Source: Zygnema cylindricum
Lineage: Eukaryota > Streptophyta > Zygnematophyceae > Zygnematales > Zygnemataceae
Assembly: GCA_037447655.1 (NCBI GenBank)
Contig: JBBHKE010001206.1
Span: 115,478-175,477 of the forward strand
DNA length: 60,000 nt
Direction of reading: 5' to 3'
Both the position numbers and the translations under genes were made by a program. The notes beneath the pieces are model-generated. The model did not search any database and was not told where the DNA came from. It saw only the letters and a program-made list of their open reading frames with translations. Of the stretch, positions 1 through 8,966 are shown in pieces. The first letter of the stretch is position 1; the number at the start of each line of letters is the position of its first letter.

Positions 1-1058
1 TAGCTTTGTCCATTTGGTCTAGAACTAGTGTTGGTACGTGTAGAGTTTGATAAATATCTAAATAGTTAAAGGTAGATTTTTCCATTTAACTGGGTTACGG
101 TATATAGGGCATAGAAACAGTTGTACTTTTAGTACCGGACGAAATAAATAGTACGGACATTTATTTCGACGGTCCGTATTAATTACGATGTGAATCGGAC
201 GGCCGTGGTTAGCGCCGACATCGCGGAAAGTAAAATTGGCAGTTTGCAGACGCCGCCACTCCGGATGACACGTGGCAACATCGTACGGGATTACGGAATT
301 TTCGGAACGGCAGAAAACAAATCCGGGAGTGACAAATGTCGCACTCTGGCGACATCGTACAATGTACGTACATAAAGTACTTCGGCACTTGTACTTTCTT
401 GTACGGTACCATTTTTATGACGCGGCATGACCTGGCGCCACGTGGAGAGATAAGATTTGGAGGCCAGAATTCTGGAGATTATAAGAGCGAATCCGGATAG
501 GACATTTGTTGACTTTTTAGCCATGTTGTACGATGACCGTACAAAAGGTACACCGGCATCTGTACCTTTATGTACTATACAGTAATGTCATTGGTCCGTA
601 CCTCAGTACTAGAGGGTTTAGAGAGGGGTTTAGGACTTAGAATATTTCGGGTAGGTAGCTGACTCTCCCAGAGAGCACTTTGTATAAATGGCAAACTTTG
701 GCCAGCCATAACTATCAATTCAGTTGACAAAATTCAGTGATTCTTGTTGCTGCGGACTCAGGGGAGTCCACGCTACACAGGGGTGTAGTCGGTCAGAGTT
801 TTTGCCTGCCTGGGTGGCTGCATTTCTAAGGGAAAGTCAAAGTGGGGAATGCTATCCTAAACTCATATTCTAACTTTGCATTCTGTAGTGAAACTGAGCA
901 CACAGAAAGTCTTATTTCACAAGGGTGAAGCTGTAATGGGGTTCTGATTGTCAAGGGGTCAATCATTTGGGTTTATATTAACTTGGAGTCGGCACTATCT
1001 GGATTAGCTTCCTTTGGACATGCGAATTCTATGTGGCAATGGAGCCCATAGAATTTCA
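1..1058 (+). mobile_element. Copia-type LTR, left end cut by window
   Basis: This is the right part of an LTR in plus orientation. It aligns over its length, in reverse complement, with the complete solo LTR at 40282-41451, which shows that roughly the first 250 bases lie outside the window. It ends in TTTCA at 1058. The next bases, AATAGTGTGACG, match the uninterrupted copy of the host repeat near 4938, so AATAG (1059-1063) is the probable right target duplication. A TATA-like TATAAATG lies near 684 and dense GTAC motifs lie at 350-410 and 535-612. Whether it is a solo LTR or the 3' LTR of a longer element cannot be seen. Confidence 0.75.
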
Positions 1059-1446
1059 AATAGTGTGACGAATGACCGGTAACAAAAATAGCGCGATGAA
1101 AGCTCGTTACGAGATCACTTTCGTGGTTTCCGTTGAACTTTTTAATGAATATATCATGTGCGAAATTATTCAATTTCCCTTGGTTGCCGTCTTGACACGA
1201 ACATTCTTTATCCAGCGTGTCGCAGTTCAATTTTTCTATAAATGGTGATGTACTTCCTCGAGGTAAGGTACATCACCGTTTACAGAAACTTTCAACGCGA
1301 ATGCTTCGCGAAAAAACATCCAACGGTCAATGTTACCTCGCAGACCTTCGAAGAATATTGCCAAGATTCTCTGTAATGTTGTTTGCGTATAAAAACAAAA
1401 TAACAAGTTCGACATAGTACGGATAGGTCCGGATTTTTGGAAACAA
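1059..1446. repeat. Repeat R1, copy 1 left part
   Basis: About 390 bases that reappear in direct orientation at 4934-5330. No protein is recognisable. It contains an inverted repeat at 1244-1277 with arms GGTGATGTAC and GTACATCACC, which the second copy also keeps. The copy is interrupted at 1447 by the hAT-like element and resumes after 4163, where bases 4164-4205 match 5316-5360. The copia LTR at 1-1058 is inserted on its left side. Confidence 0.7.
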
Positions 1447-1490
1447 TATTTTTGTGTATCGATAAAAAACTTATCGCGATAACAACGAGA

Positions 1491-2551
1491 TGAAACTCTG
1501 AGACCTCCATAAGTCCTCAGAGTGGACAGCTTCCAAGAAGCCTCTAGGATAATCCTAACCCCTTTTTGTTTCAGCAAAAATAACTGCCACCCTGGCAGAC
1601 AAAAACCCTAACCACCTGCACCCTTGTGAAGGCAAGACTCCCCTGAGTTGATAGCAAAAAGAATCTCTGAATTTGCTCCCCTGAGCAGTAAGTTATGGAG
1701 GGTCAAAGTTGACCTTTTGTACAGAAGCTCTCTGGGAGAGAGGGTCCAATCTTCTAAATTTTTCTAAGTCATATCTCTCTCACAGACTCTATCTACTGAT
1801 GTACGGAACCAATCAGAATACAGTTCCGTACTCAAAAGTACAGCTGCTGGTGTACTTTAGGTACGGACATTGTACGACATGGCCTAAATGTCGACACATG
1901 TCATATCCGGATTCGGTGCCATAATCTCCGGAGATTCCACGATCCAATGTAATTTCGCCACGTGTCATCCGATGTGGCGTTGGCCACAAACTGCCAAAAT
2001 CTTCTTCCGCGATCTCGGCGCTAATTCCGGCCGTCCGATTAAATCAGGATTTAATCGTAGCCGTAATAAATACATGCGCGACATTCGTTTCAATTAAGAA
2101 ATAAATGCGCGGTATTGATTTTCTGTCCGTACCGTAATCCGTACTTCACACATTACCGGATCTATGTATCCCGTAATAAATTACAGTTAAATGATTAATC
2201 CTTCGCACATATCTTTAAATAAATATCAAACTATATACTACGTAATACTAGTCCTAGACTTAACGGTTAAGGCAACCGGCTATCTGCTGTCTGCCGGCCG
2301 GTAGGTACACGGTTCAAATCCTGCGGCCGGCACATATATTTTAGATAAAATAAACCCTTTAACTTATATAAATTTCCCGTAAACCTCTGGATAGCCTAGG
2401 TAGCCATGGCTCTAGCTCCCTCTCCAATTTCTCAATGACTGCGACAAGTTTGAGAGTTTGGAGAGAGAAGTTAGAGGTAGACTGCCTCGGCTTCTTTCTA
2501 TATTTCTATCTAGACCTAGAAAATACTAAAAATGTACCATTAATTTATACA
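1491..2551 (-). mobile_element. Solo LTR of the copia A family
   Basis: The reverse complement aligns throughout with the 1042-bp LTRs of copia A (7925-8966 and 13297-14338). Plus-strand limits are TGAAACTCTG at 1491 and TTATACA at 2551. Both sides carry the 5-bp duplication CGAGA (1486-1490 and 2552-2556). No internal sequence is present, so this is a solo LTR left by LTR-LTR recombination. It lies inside the left part of the hAT-like element. Confidence 0.85.
2251..2333 (+). other. tRNA-like segment with A-box and B-box inside the LTR, antisense
   Basis: GGTTCAAATCC at 2311-2321 fits the B-box consensus of tRNA genes. TAACGGTTAAGGC at 2261-2273 resembles the A-box/D-arm of Leu or Ser tRNAs. 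Their spacing of about 40 bases is tRNA-like. The same block is kept, also antisense to the LTR, in both copia A LTRs (8134-8215 and about 13506-13587) and in the LTR at 40282-41451. I do not see a complete cloverleaf with a pairing acceptor stem, so this is not called a tRNA gene. It may be a relic or an internal Pol III promoter. Confidence 0.4.
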
Positions 2552-3191
2552 CGAGACCGATAGTTATCGGTTATCAAATGGTCAAAGGTAGCGATATATC
2601 AGTCCGAGACCAACAAATTCCATATCGGCGATAACTATACAAATATATAGTACGTATACTATAGTACCTTATTAAATACCGTATTATACTATTAACATTA
2701 TATAGCGTGTCATGCCACGTGTATGATTTTGTTCCGTCACTATTAACTGCAAATTATCACGGACAACGCAGCACAGAAAACGTTGGCCGGTTAATTGAAC
2801 AAACATTTTTTACGGCGACGTACAAAATTTACAGACAAACAGTTGAACATGGAACGAGAAAAAGGACGGCGGACACAAAGTACAACTGACGCAAAATAAT
2901 ATTCTGTGCGCTGCCGGAATTGAACGGACGACTTGGAATGAAAAAGTACGAGTGGACGGCCAGCGTGCGCGCTGGCATCCCGGAATGGCTCTTTTGGCAA
3001 CTTATGCCAAAAACGCTGACAGATTGACACTTGGCACGTGTCCACTGGATTCCAAGGAATAAAAGGACAAAACCATGAAATTGGATGTGTTAGGTACATC
3101 GTTTGTATTGGATCCGTACTAAAACTTTACAGACGTCATAGCGGCTACTGTACTTTCTGCGCGTCCAGGGAATAAGACGTACAGCTGAATC

Positions 3192-3929
3192 TGTTGTTTT
3201 TAGAAAGCTTTAGTCCTCTTTATGCCTCAGCTGTGAGAGAGAGCTGTTCAGGACTTAAGCTATTTTTGGTTGAGTTCGGTTCAGTACTTACCGAAATTAG
3301 TGTGACAGTGAAGTTGGGAGTTCACGGTTCATTCACACTTGGGACACGTGTCGTCACTTGGGAGAATGCGTGAGTATGTCCTCCGTGGACGTACGGAAAT
3401 TCGGAAGGACCACTGGACTTCGTAAAGTCAATTCTACGGTGCCAAATCCTCTAATCGGACCGCTGATAGCCGCCGCCAACAAATAGTGACGAGGCGTGAC
3501 TAGATCATTATCACTTTACGTTGTCTTAACTTCGGTGTAAATATTTGTGATAGAATGTTAGATGTACGGCTGGAATGCCTCCGTACAGCTTAGTGTAGTT
3601 TCGGTGTATAAAAGTAGGACTTAGCGAATTTGATTTTTAGGAACAAATGATATGAAAACTGTACACTCAGTTTTATGTAATTTCATTTCTACATATCTCA
3701 CAGATTTGTGAGCGGAATTGATTGAAATTTTGTGTGTGTGTTCCTTTGTATGTTAGCTACAATGTGGCAAATGTTCAGGACGTTTAGAGCGTTTTTCTGA
3801 AAGTTATAGTCTGTCAAAGTTTCTGTTCAGCCATCGGTATTTGTGGAAGCTTCCTCTCTTGATTTGTTCTACGATGACTACTGCTGCATCTTCTTCATCT
3901 TCAGTGCCAGTAATTGTGTCAGAACAACA
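3192..3929 (+). mobile_element. Solo LTR, TGTTG...CAACA type
   Basis: A 738-base block that begins TGTTG and ends CAACA, flanked by the 5-bp direct repeat GAATC (3187-3191 and 3930-3934). Its first 25 bases closely match the start of the copia B 3' LTR at 17691. No coding sequence lies between the ends. It is nested in the hAT-like element. Confidence 0.7.
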
Positions 3930-4163
3930 GAATCTACATGCCGTATATTTATCTATTTGTCTCGTACATTTATTTGTACGGCCCGTACATTTATTGCCTA
4001 TAGTTATCGTTATCGGCGTTATCGCCAATAAGTACCCGATATTATCGGTTACTTATCGGCGATAAGACCGATAACGATATATCAAACCAATATATTGATT
4101 ATTGGGAACCCGAAAAAAGGTCCATATCGGTTATGGGTAAATGCTTACCGATACACAACACTA

Positions 4164-4933
4164 GTAAACAAACTCACATTTCGTCTGATAACGCCACCAT
4201 TAGTGTTAGATATTCTACTTTCACATCAACATTAATAAATCCTTATCGCTACAAAACTGTACAGTATTACGTGAATCGTTATTAGCGTATATAAATTATT
4301 AGAGTGAATAAAGAGTTAGTGTCATTTACGCTAAATTGTGTATCAATCCCATTTGCAAAAAAAATGTTAAATTGTAATTTCTCCATAACGCTGATTTAGT
4401 TATACACGATCCGCCGTCATAACATATATGTTAAAATAGTTAAAAGTACAAATTCTGACAATCCGTACCACGTCGCGTCCTTCCAACGTAAAAATCCATA
4501 ATTCTATTATGGGTTTGCAGATATAGAATCACTACCTCGTTCATAATTATACACTAAAATACGTACGAGTAAAAACCGTCGAAACGTACGGGTTTATGTT
4601 CTTTGACTTAAGTTCATTCATGATTCTAATAAGGGTGGTGTTCTATCAAGATTTTCTGTAATTGTACGGCCAACATTACAGGATGCTACATTTTGAACGA
4701 TGTTGTTTCGCGCAGTCTTTAATCCACGTGCTCAGAAATGAGTAATACCACATAGGATAAGATCGTATATTGAAAATCGTCAAATATTTTTCCACCAACC
4801 AACTTCAACTCGAAATCTTGATTTGCATACCATGTACATGCAGAACAGGGCATCGTACCCAAATCTTTGAAAACGCTTGTCAGATGCCAGTTCATTTTTT
4901 TAAGGATTTTGTTTTTTCGCGTGACGAATGAGA
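4164..4933. other. AT-rich spacer; start continues repeat R1
   Basis: Bases 4164-4205 continue repeat R1 copy 1 after the hAT-like insertion. The rest is AT-rich, with no frame resembling a protein. Phrases around 4440-4510 (TCTGACAATCCGTAC and following) recur loosely near 20100, which suggests a dispersed and very diverged repeat. Confidence 0.4.
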
Positions 4934-5365
4934 GTTGCCACAAATAGTGTGACGAATGGCCAGCAACAAAAATAGCGCGGCGAAAGTTTGTTACGAGAGT
5001 ACTTTTGTGATTTCCATTGGATTTTTTAATGTACGTATCATGTGCGAAATTTTTGGATTTTAGTTGGTTACCGTCCTGACACGTATGTTCATTATCCAAC
5101 TTGTCGCGGCTCAAATTTTTATGTGAATGGTGATGTACCTCGAGGAGGTACATCATCATTTACATAAACTTTCGAAGCAAATGCTTTGTGAAAAAACATC
5201 CAACGGTCCTTGTTACCTCCCAAACCTTTGGAGAATATTGGCAAGATTTTTTGTAATGTTGTTCTCGTATAAAAAAAAAGTAAGAGGTACGACGTAGTAC
5301 AAAGAGGTCCAAATTTTGTAAACAACCTCACTTTTTGACTGATGGAACGCCACCCTAAGCGTTTG
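4934..5365. repeat. Repeat R1, copy 2, uninterrupted
   Basis: Direct repeat of 1059-1446 plus 4164-4205, many substitutions apart. It keeps the hairpin, here with arms GATGTACCT (5132-5140) and AGGTACATC (5146-5154). It supplies the empty-site sequence for both the LTR insertion at 1058 and the hAT-like insertion at 1447. Open frames across it are short and resemble no known protein. Confidence 0.65.
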
Positions 5366-7522
5366 TTTCGCGCGCGGTGAATATGATTACAATAAAAAAG
5401 GTGCGAGGACAACATAGGACGAAACGTACATTGTCACGCCATACAGTCGACTCCATGCTTCTGGTTGTAAGACGCAGTTACATTGTAACGTTACGTAACC
5501 GTATAATTTTAATATGTTCATTCAGTTCAGTTTTGTGTTGTGGAATAAACAAAACTATAACGGCAGACATTCCATGTTTACATTTCGTTTAGCATAACTT
5601 ACATTAAACTCAGTGATTGATTTTTATTTCCTTGTCGTTCGTAGGGAGAACGAACGTTTATGACGTTAAATAAGGACCATTAACCTTAATAAGGTGCCCG
5701 ACAGGTTGTTTTATTAGAATTCATGCATTATAACATTGGGACATAATTATATTAAGGATGCATTTACTTAGACAAAACATTAAACAAACCTCTTATTAAT
5801 GTCACTATTAATTCTAATTGAATGTAAAACGAAGAAAAACCACTTATTAGGATACATGTTAATTATAATTGGCAAAAATACGCTGACCAAAGCTAATCAG
5901 TCGTCGTCGGAAGATTATCATTAGTTGTTGCTAAAAACACGTGGCATGTTTACCATCCACGCATTCCTAAAGTTGGCCAGGTTTCGTAGATGACGTTAGA
6001 ACAACCGTTTGTCGGGGTTACGACGTCGCAATTTTATATTAGCTTTTTGCCGTACATCGTGTAAGCTGAAAGTGTTTCTATGGCGCTATCAAAAGCTCAT
6101 CAACAACGTAAGTTTTGATTTTTTTTGGAAAATTGAACAAACTTTTACGTGATCTCGCTGCTATTCCCGCGTTTTGAAATATTTTTAAATTGAAAGCCAT
6201 GTTAAAGTTCAAAATTTGAATTTAAACGAAAAATTCAAATTCACTTTCACTTGCATCTCATGTATTATATAAATGTATTTGTGATAATGACAATGACACT
6301 ATCACCATTTCTTCGTCATTTGTTTATGTTCTCACTTTCTTTCTTTTCGGCTACTGGTATTTATTATTTTTTAAGTGATAATGGGTGTTTGAAAATATGT
6401 GGACCCTTGGGGTGCCTACCCTGCCAATAACATCAACAATCCCTAGAACGCTCAGTCTGAATAAGATGAAGAAAATTAGAGGAACGACGAGGCAAACCCA
6501 TTTCCAAACGAGGAGGAGAGTGAGGCGAGAGTCGAAAACTCGGTTGACCCAGCAGCCATTGTGGAAGAGTTTTTTTCAACCTCGGCCAATGCGAGAGGAT
6601 GTGTTTCCCACAGGAAAATTTAACACGTGTCGACTAAGGTAACTCGGATGCGAGTAATAAACTGGATGTTGACGGATTGCAAAAAAAACTGGTCGAAAGA
6701 ACTCATTCCAAGGACCATAAGGAAGTTTTGCGAGCACGTTACCAAAGTTTACGGTACAACTAAGCCATTTCAATCAATCTTCTCCCATTTATTAAATGGT
6801 TTCGTTGCATCCTTCCCTTTTTGCTATTATTCCCATTCACAATGCGTTGTTATATTCTAATTTTGTTGTGCTTCTAAAGTATTTATACACTACTATGTTC
6901 GACCGTCGCCTTTCCCTCTCAATCTATATATTAACTTCTTATTACCTCTCTAATTGTGTGTGTTTTTTTTAGGTTGTCGGTTGGTATGCATTGTCTTGTT
7001 ATTTTTAAGTATTATTTTTCTCATGTCCTGCGATTTCCTTGTGTGGACAACGTATTAGCAACGACGTGTCTTTATTGCGATGTACGCGACGACATCATGT
7101 CGTCGCTTCGATGATGGGTACGACAAATTAGTTGAATGGATGAGGACACCTCGTTAGGTCGAAAGTGCGAATGACGGACGACACTCGTTCATTGTTTCGA
7201 CTCGACCACTGACAACATCAGTTCAATAAGTCCAATGTTGGTATCCTCGAATGAAATTCGTTGGCGACGACGTTGTTTCGTAGATTCACTGTTGGAAAAC
7301 TCGAATACATTTGAACGCTAGACGATATTGTATCGTCGCTTGAATATCGATTTATAAGTCGCAAGGCTAATAGTTCAATTTTTTGACGGTGAACAGTAGA
7401 CTACATTTACAGCAGGACTATGTAAGTAAAGGTCTAAGAAAAAGTGCGTCTTTTAAGGTGTTTTTGTCTCCCTTAACTGTGTATTTGTTTTGTTTCTCGT
7501 TGAGCAATAGTTTTTTGTCTGA
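5366..7522. other. Unassigned spacer, possible remnants of coding exons
   Basis: Most of this stretch shows nothing recognisable. Three details suggest old coding DNA. At 6080 an ATG with G at +4 opens a short frame (MALSKAHQQ) that runs into CGTAAGT, a good plant 5' splice site. At about 6485-6640 one frame reads as an acidic peptide. At about 6665-6760 another reads as a charged peptide. They cannot be linked with confidence. A perfect inverted repeat with arms GCGACGACAT and ATGTCGTCGC is at 7086-7106. Confidence 0.25.
6080..6107 (+). CDS. Possible first exon with 5' splice site (speculative)
   Basis: Nine codons beginning ATGGCG, a favourable plant start context, end at CAACAAC followed by GTAAGT (6108-6113). 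No promoter element is convincing and no downstream exon can be joined by sequence alone, so this may be chance. Confidence 0.12.
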
Positions 7523-7924
7523 GTGGAGGGCCGCCGACGACCATTGAAACGACTTCGCTCTGCCATTCGACGACGATATCCTCCAATACCAATGGAAACT
7601 GAGTTCGTAGGTAATATACTTAGAAGGGAGAACTTAGTGAGAGAAAGGGAGGCGTTTATAGAACCATTTAGGGAAGAAAGCGAGATAGTGGTAAGAGAGG
7701 ATGTTGAAAGAGAACGTGAGGAAGGGGCGGAACTGGTTAGGGCGAGGGAAGTAGCGGCTGTAAAAGAAAAGCAAAGGCTGGACGAGGAGGGGGCAGAAAG
7801 GAATAGAACGCCAATGGAGGGTTTAAAAAGAGAAACGGAGGAGTCAGTTAGTGCAAGGGACTTGGGAGAGGCGGCTGGGCAGGAAGTGTCGGGAAATAAG
7901 GAGGTAGTAAGAGAGAGGGAGGGG
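7523..7924 (+). pseudogene. Glu/Arg-rich open frame, 5' part, interrupted by copia A
   Basis: The frame begins with an arginine-rich stretch (MEGRRRPLKRLRSAIRRR) and continues as a long Glu/Arg/Val-rich, probably coiled or disordered segment of about 134 codons. At 7920-7924 the copia A target duplication begins and the frame enters the LTR. After removing the element and one duplication copy, the same frame continues at 14344 without a stop. The protein is not recognised. It could be a host gene exon, or a low-complexity purine-rich stretch that stays open by composition. Confidence 0.35.
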
Positions 7925-8966
7925 TGTAGAAACTAATGGTTTTATTAGTATTTTCTAGGTCTAAATAGAAATATAGAAAGAAGCCGAGGCAGTCTACCTC
8001 TAACTTCTCTCTCCAAATCTCAAACTTGTCGCAGTCACTGAGAAATTGGAGAGGAAGCTAGAGCCATGGCTACCTTGGCTATCCTGAGGTTTACGGGAAT
8101 TTTATACTAGGGTTTATTTACTTATTTAAAAGGAATGTGCCGGCGGCAGGATTTCATCCTTGTACCTACCGGCCGGCAGTCAGGAAATAGCCGGTAGCCT
8201 TAGCCGTTAGATCTAGCAGTAGTATTACGTGATATATAGTTTGATAATTATATAAATTAGAATACGTACGATAATTCATTTAACTGTTACGATTTACGGG
8301 ATGCATAGATCCGGTACGAATGACAGTACGGATTACGAATCAATGCCGCGCATTTGTTTCGGAAGTGAAATAAATACCGCGCATGTATTTATTACGGCCA
8401 CGATTAAATCTGAATTTAATCGGACGGCCGGGATTAGCGCCGAGATCACGGAGGAAGATTTCGGCGGTTTGTGGCCATCGCCACATCGGATGACGCGTGG
8501 CGAAATTCCGTTGGATCGTAGAATCTCCGGAGATCATGGCACCGAATCCGGATTTGACATGTGTCGACATTTTGGCCATGTCGTACAATGTCCGTACATA
8601 AAGTACACCGGCGGCTGTACTTTTACGTACGGAACTCAATTCTGATTGGTTCCGTACATCAGTAGATAGAGTCTGTGAGAGAGATAGGACTTAGAAAAAT
8701 TAGAAGATAGGACCCCCTCTCCCAGAGAGCTTCTGTACAAAAGGTCAACTTTGACCCCCCATAACTTACTGCTCAGGGGAGCAAATTCAAAGATTCTTTT
8801 TGCTATCGACTCAGGGGAGTCTTGTCTTCACAGGGGTGAAGTTGGTCAGCGTTTTTGTCTGCCAGGGTGGCAGTTATTTTTGCTTAAACACAAAGGGGTC
8901 AGGATTATCCTAGAGGCTTCTTGGAAGCTGTCCACTCTGAGGACTTATGGAGGTCTCAGAGTTACA
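7925..8966 (+). repeat. 5' LTR of copia A
   Basis: Begins TGTAGAAACT and ends GAGTTACA, 1042 bases. The U3 part carries a cluster of five GTAC motifs at 8593-8659 next to an inverted CCAAT box (GATTGG at 8644). A tRNA-like A/B-box block lies antisense at 8134-8215. The last 20 bases hold the ATG and first codons of gag (8947). An open frame of 114 codons at 8301-8645 is present in both LTRs, but I regard it as non-coding. Confidence 0.95.
8593..8660. promoter_or_regulatory. GTAC cluster with inverted CCAAT box in LTR U3
   Basis: Five GTAC cores occur within 67 bases, followed by ATTGG. Comparable clusters sit at the matching place in every LTR of this superfamily here: 350-410 and 535-612, 1800-1894 (minus LTR), 13964-14030 and 40733-40814. 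GTAC is the core recognised by plant SBP-box factors and by copper-response regulators of green algae. That these LTRs respond to such factors is inference. Confidence 0.4.

Larger units (their letters stand above)
1447..4163. mobile_element. Non-autonomous hAT-like DNA transposon with nested solo LTRs
   Basis: The left terminus (TATTTTTGTGTATCGATAA) and the reverse complement of the right terminus (TAGTGTTGTGTATCGGTAA) match at about 15 of 19 positions. The right end fits the hAT terminal consensus YARNG. Flanking 8-mers GGAAACAA (1439-1446) and GTAAACAA (4164-4171) form a near-perfect 8-bp target duplication, the size typical of hAT. The second copy of repeat R1 gives the empty site (GTAAACAA at 5316). 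No transposase frame is seen. Without the two nested LTRs and their duplications the element is about 0.9 kb. Subterminal regions are rich in GATAA/TTATC motifs in both orientations. Confidence 0.65.

Noticed and set aside
2251-2333. A genuine tRNA gene
   Set aside because: A- and B-box-like sequences are present, but no seven-base acceptor stem or clear anticodon arm could be paired, and the block is repeated inside LTRs.
4719-5159. 146-codon minus-strand frame in repeat R1
   Set aside because: Not conserved as a frame in the other R1 copy and resembles no family.
8301-8645. 114-codon open frame present in both copia A LTRs (also 13673-14017)
   Set aside because: Present because the LTRs are near copies. 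No domain, and it overlaps the promoter-type GTAC cluster. It is not kept as an open frame in the diverged LTR relatives.
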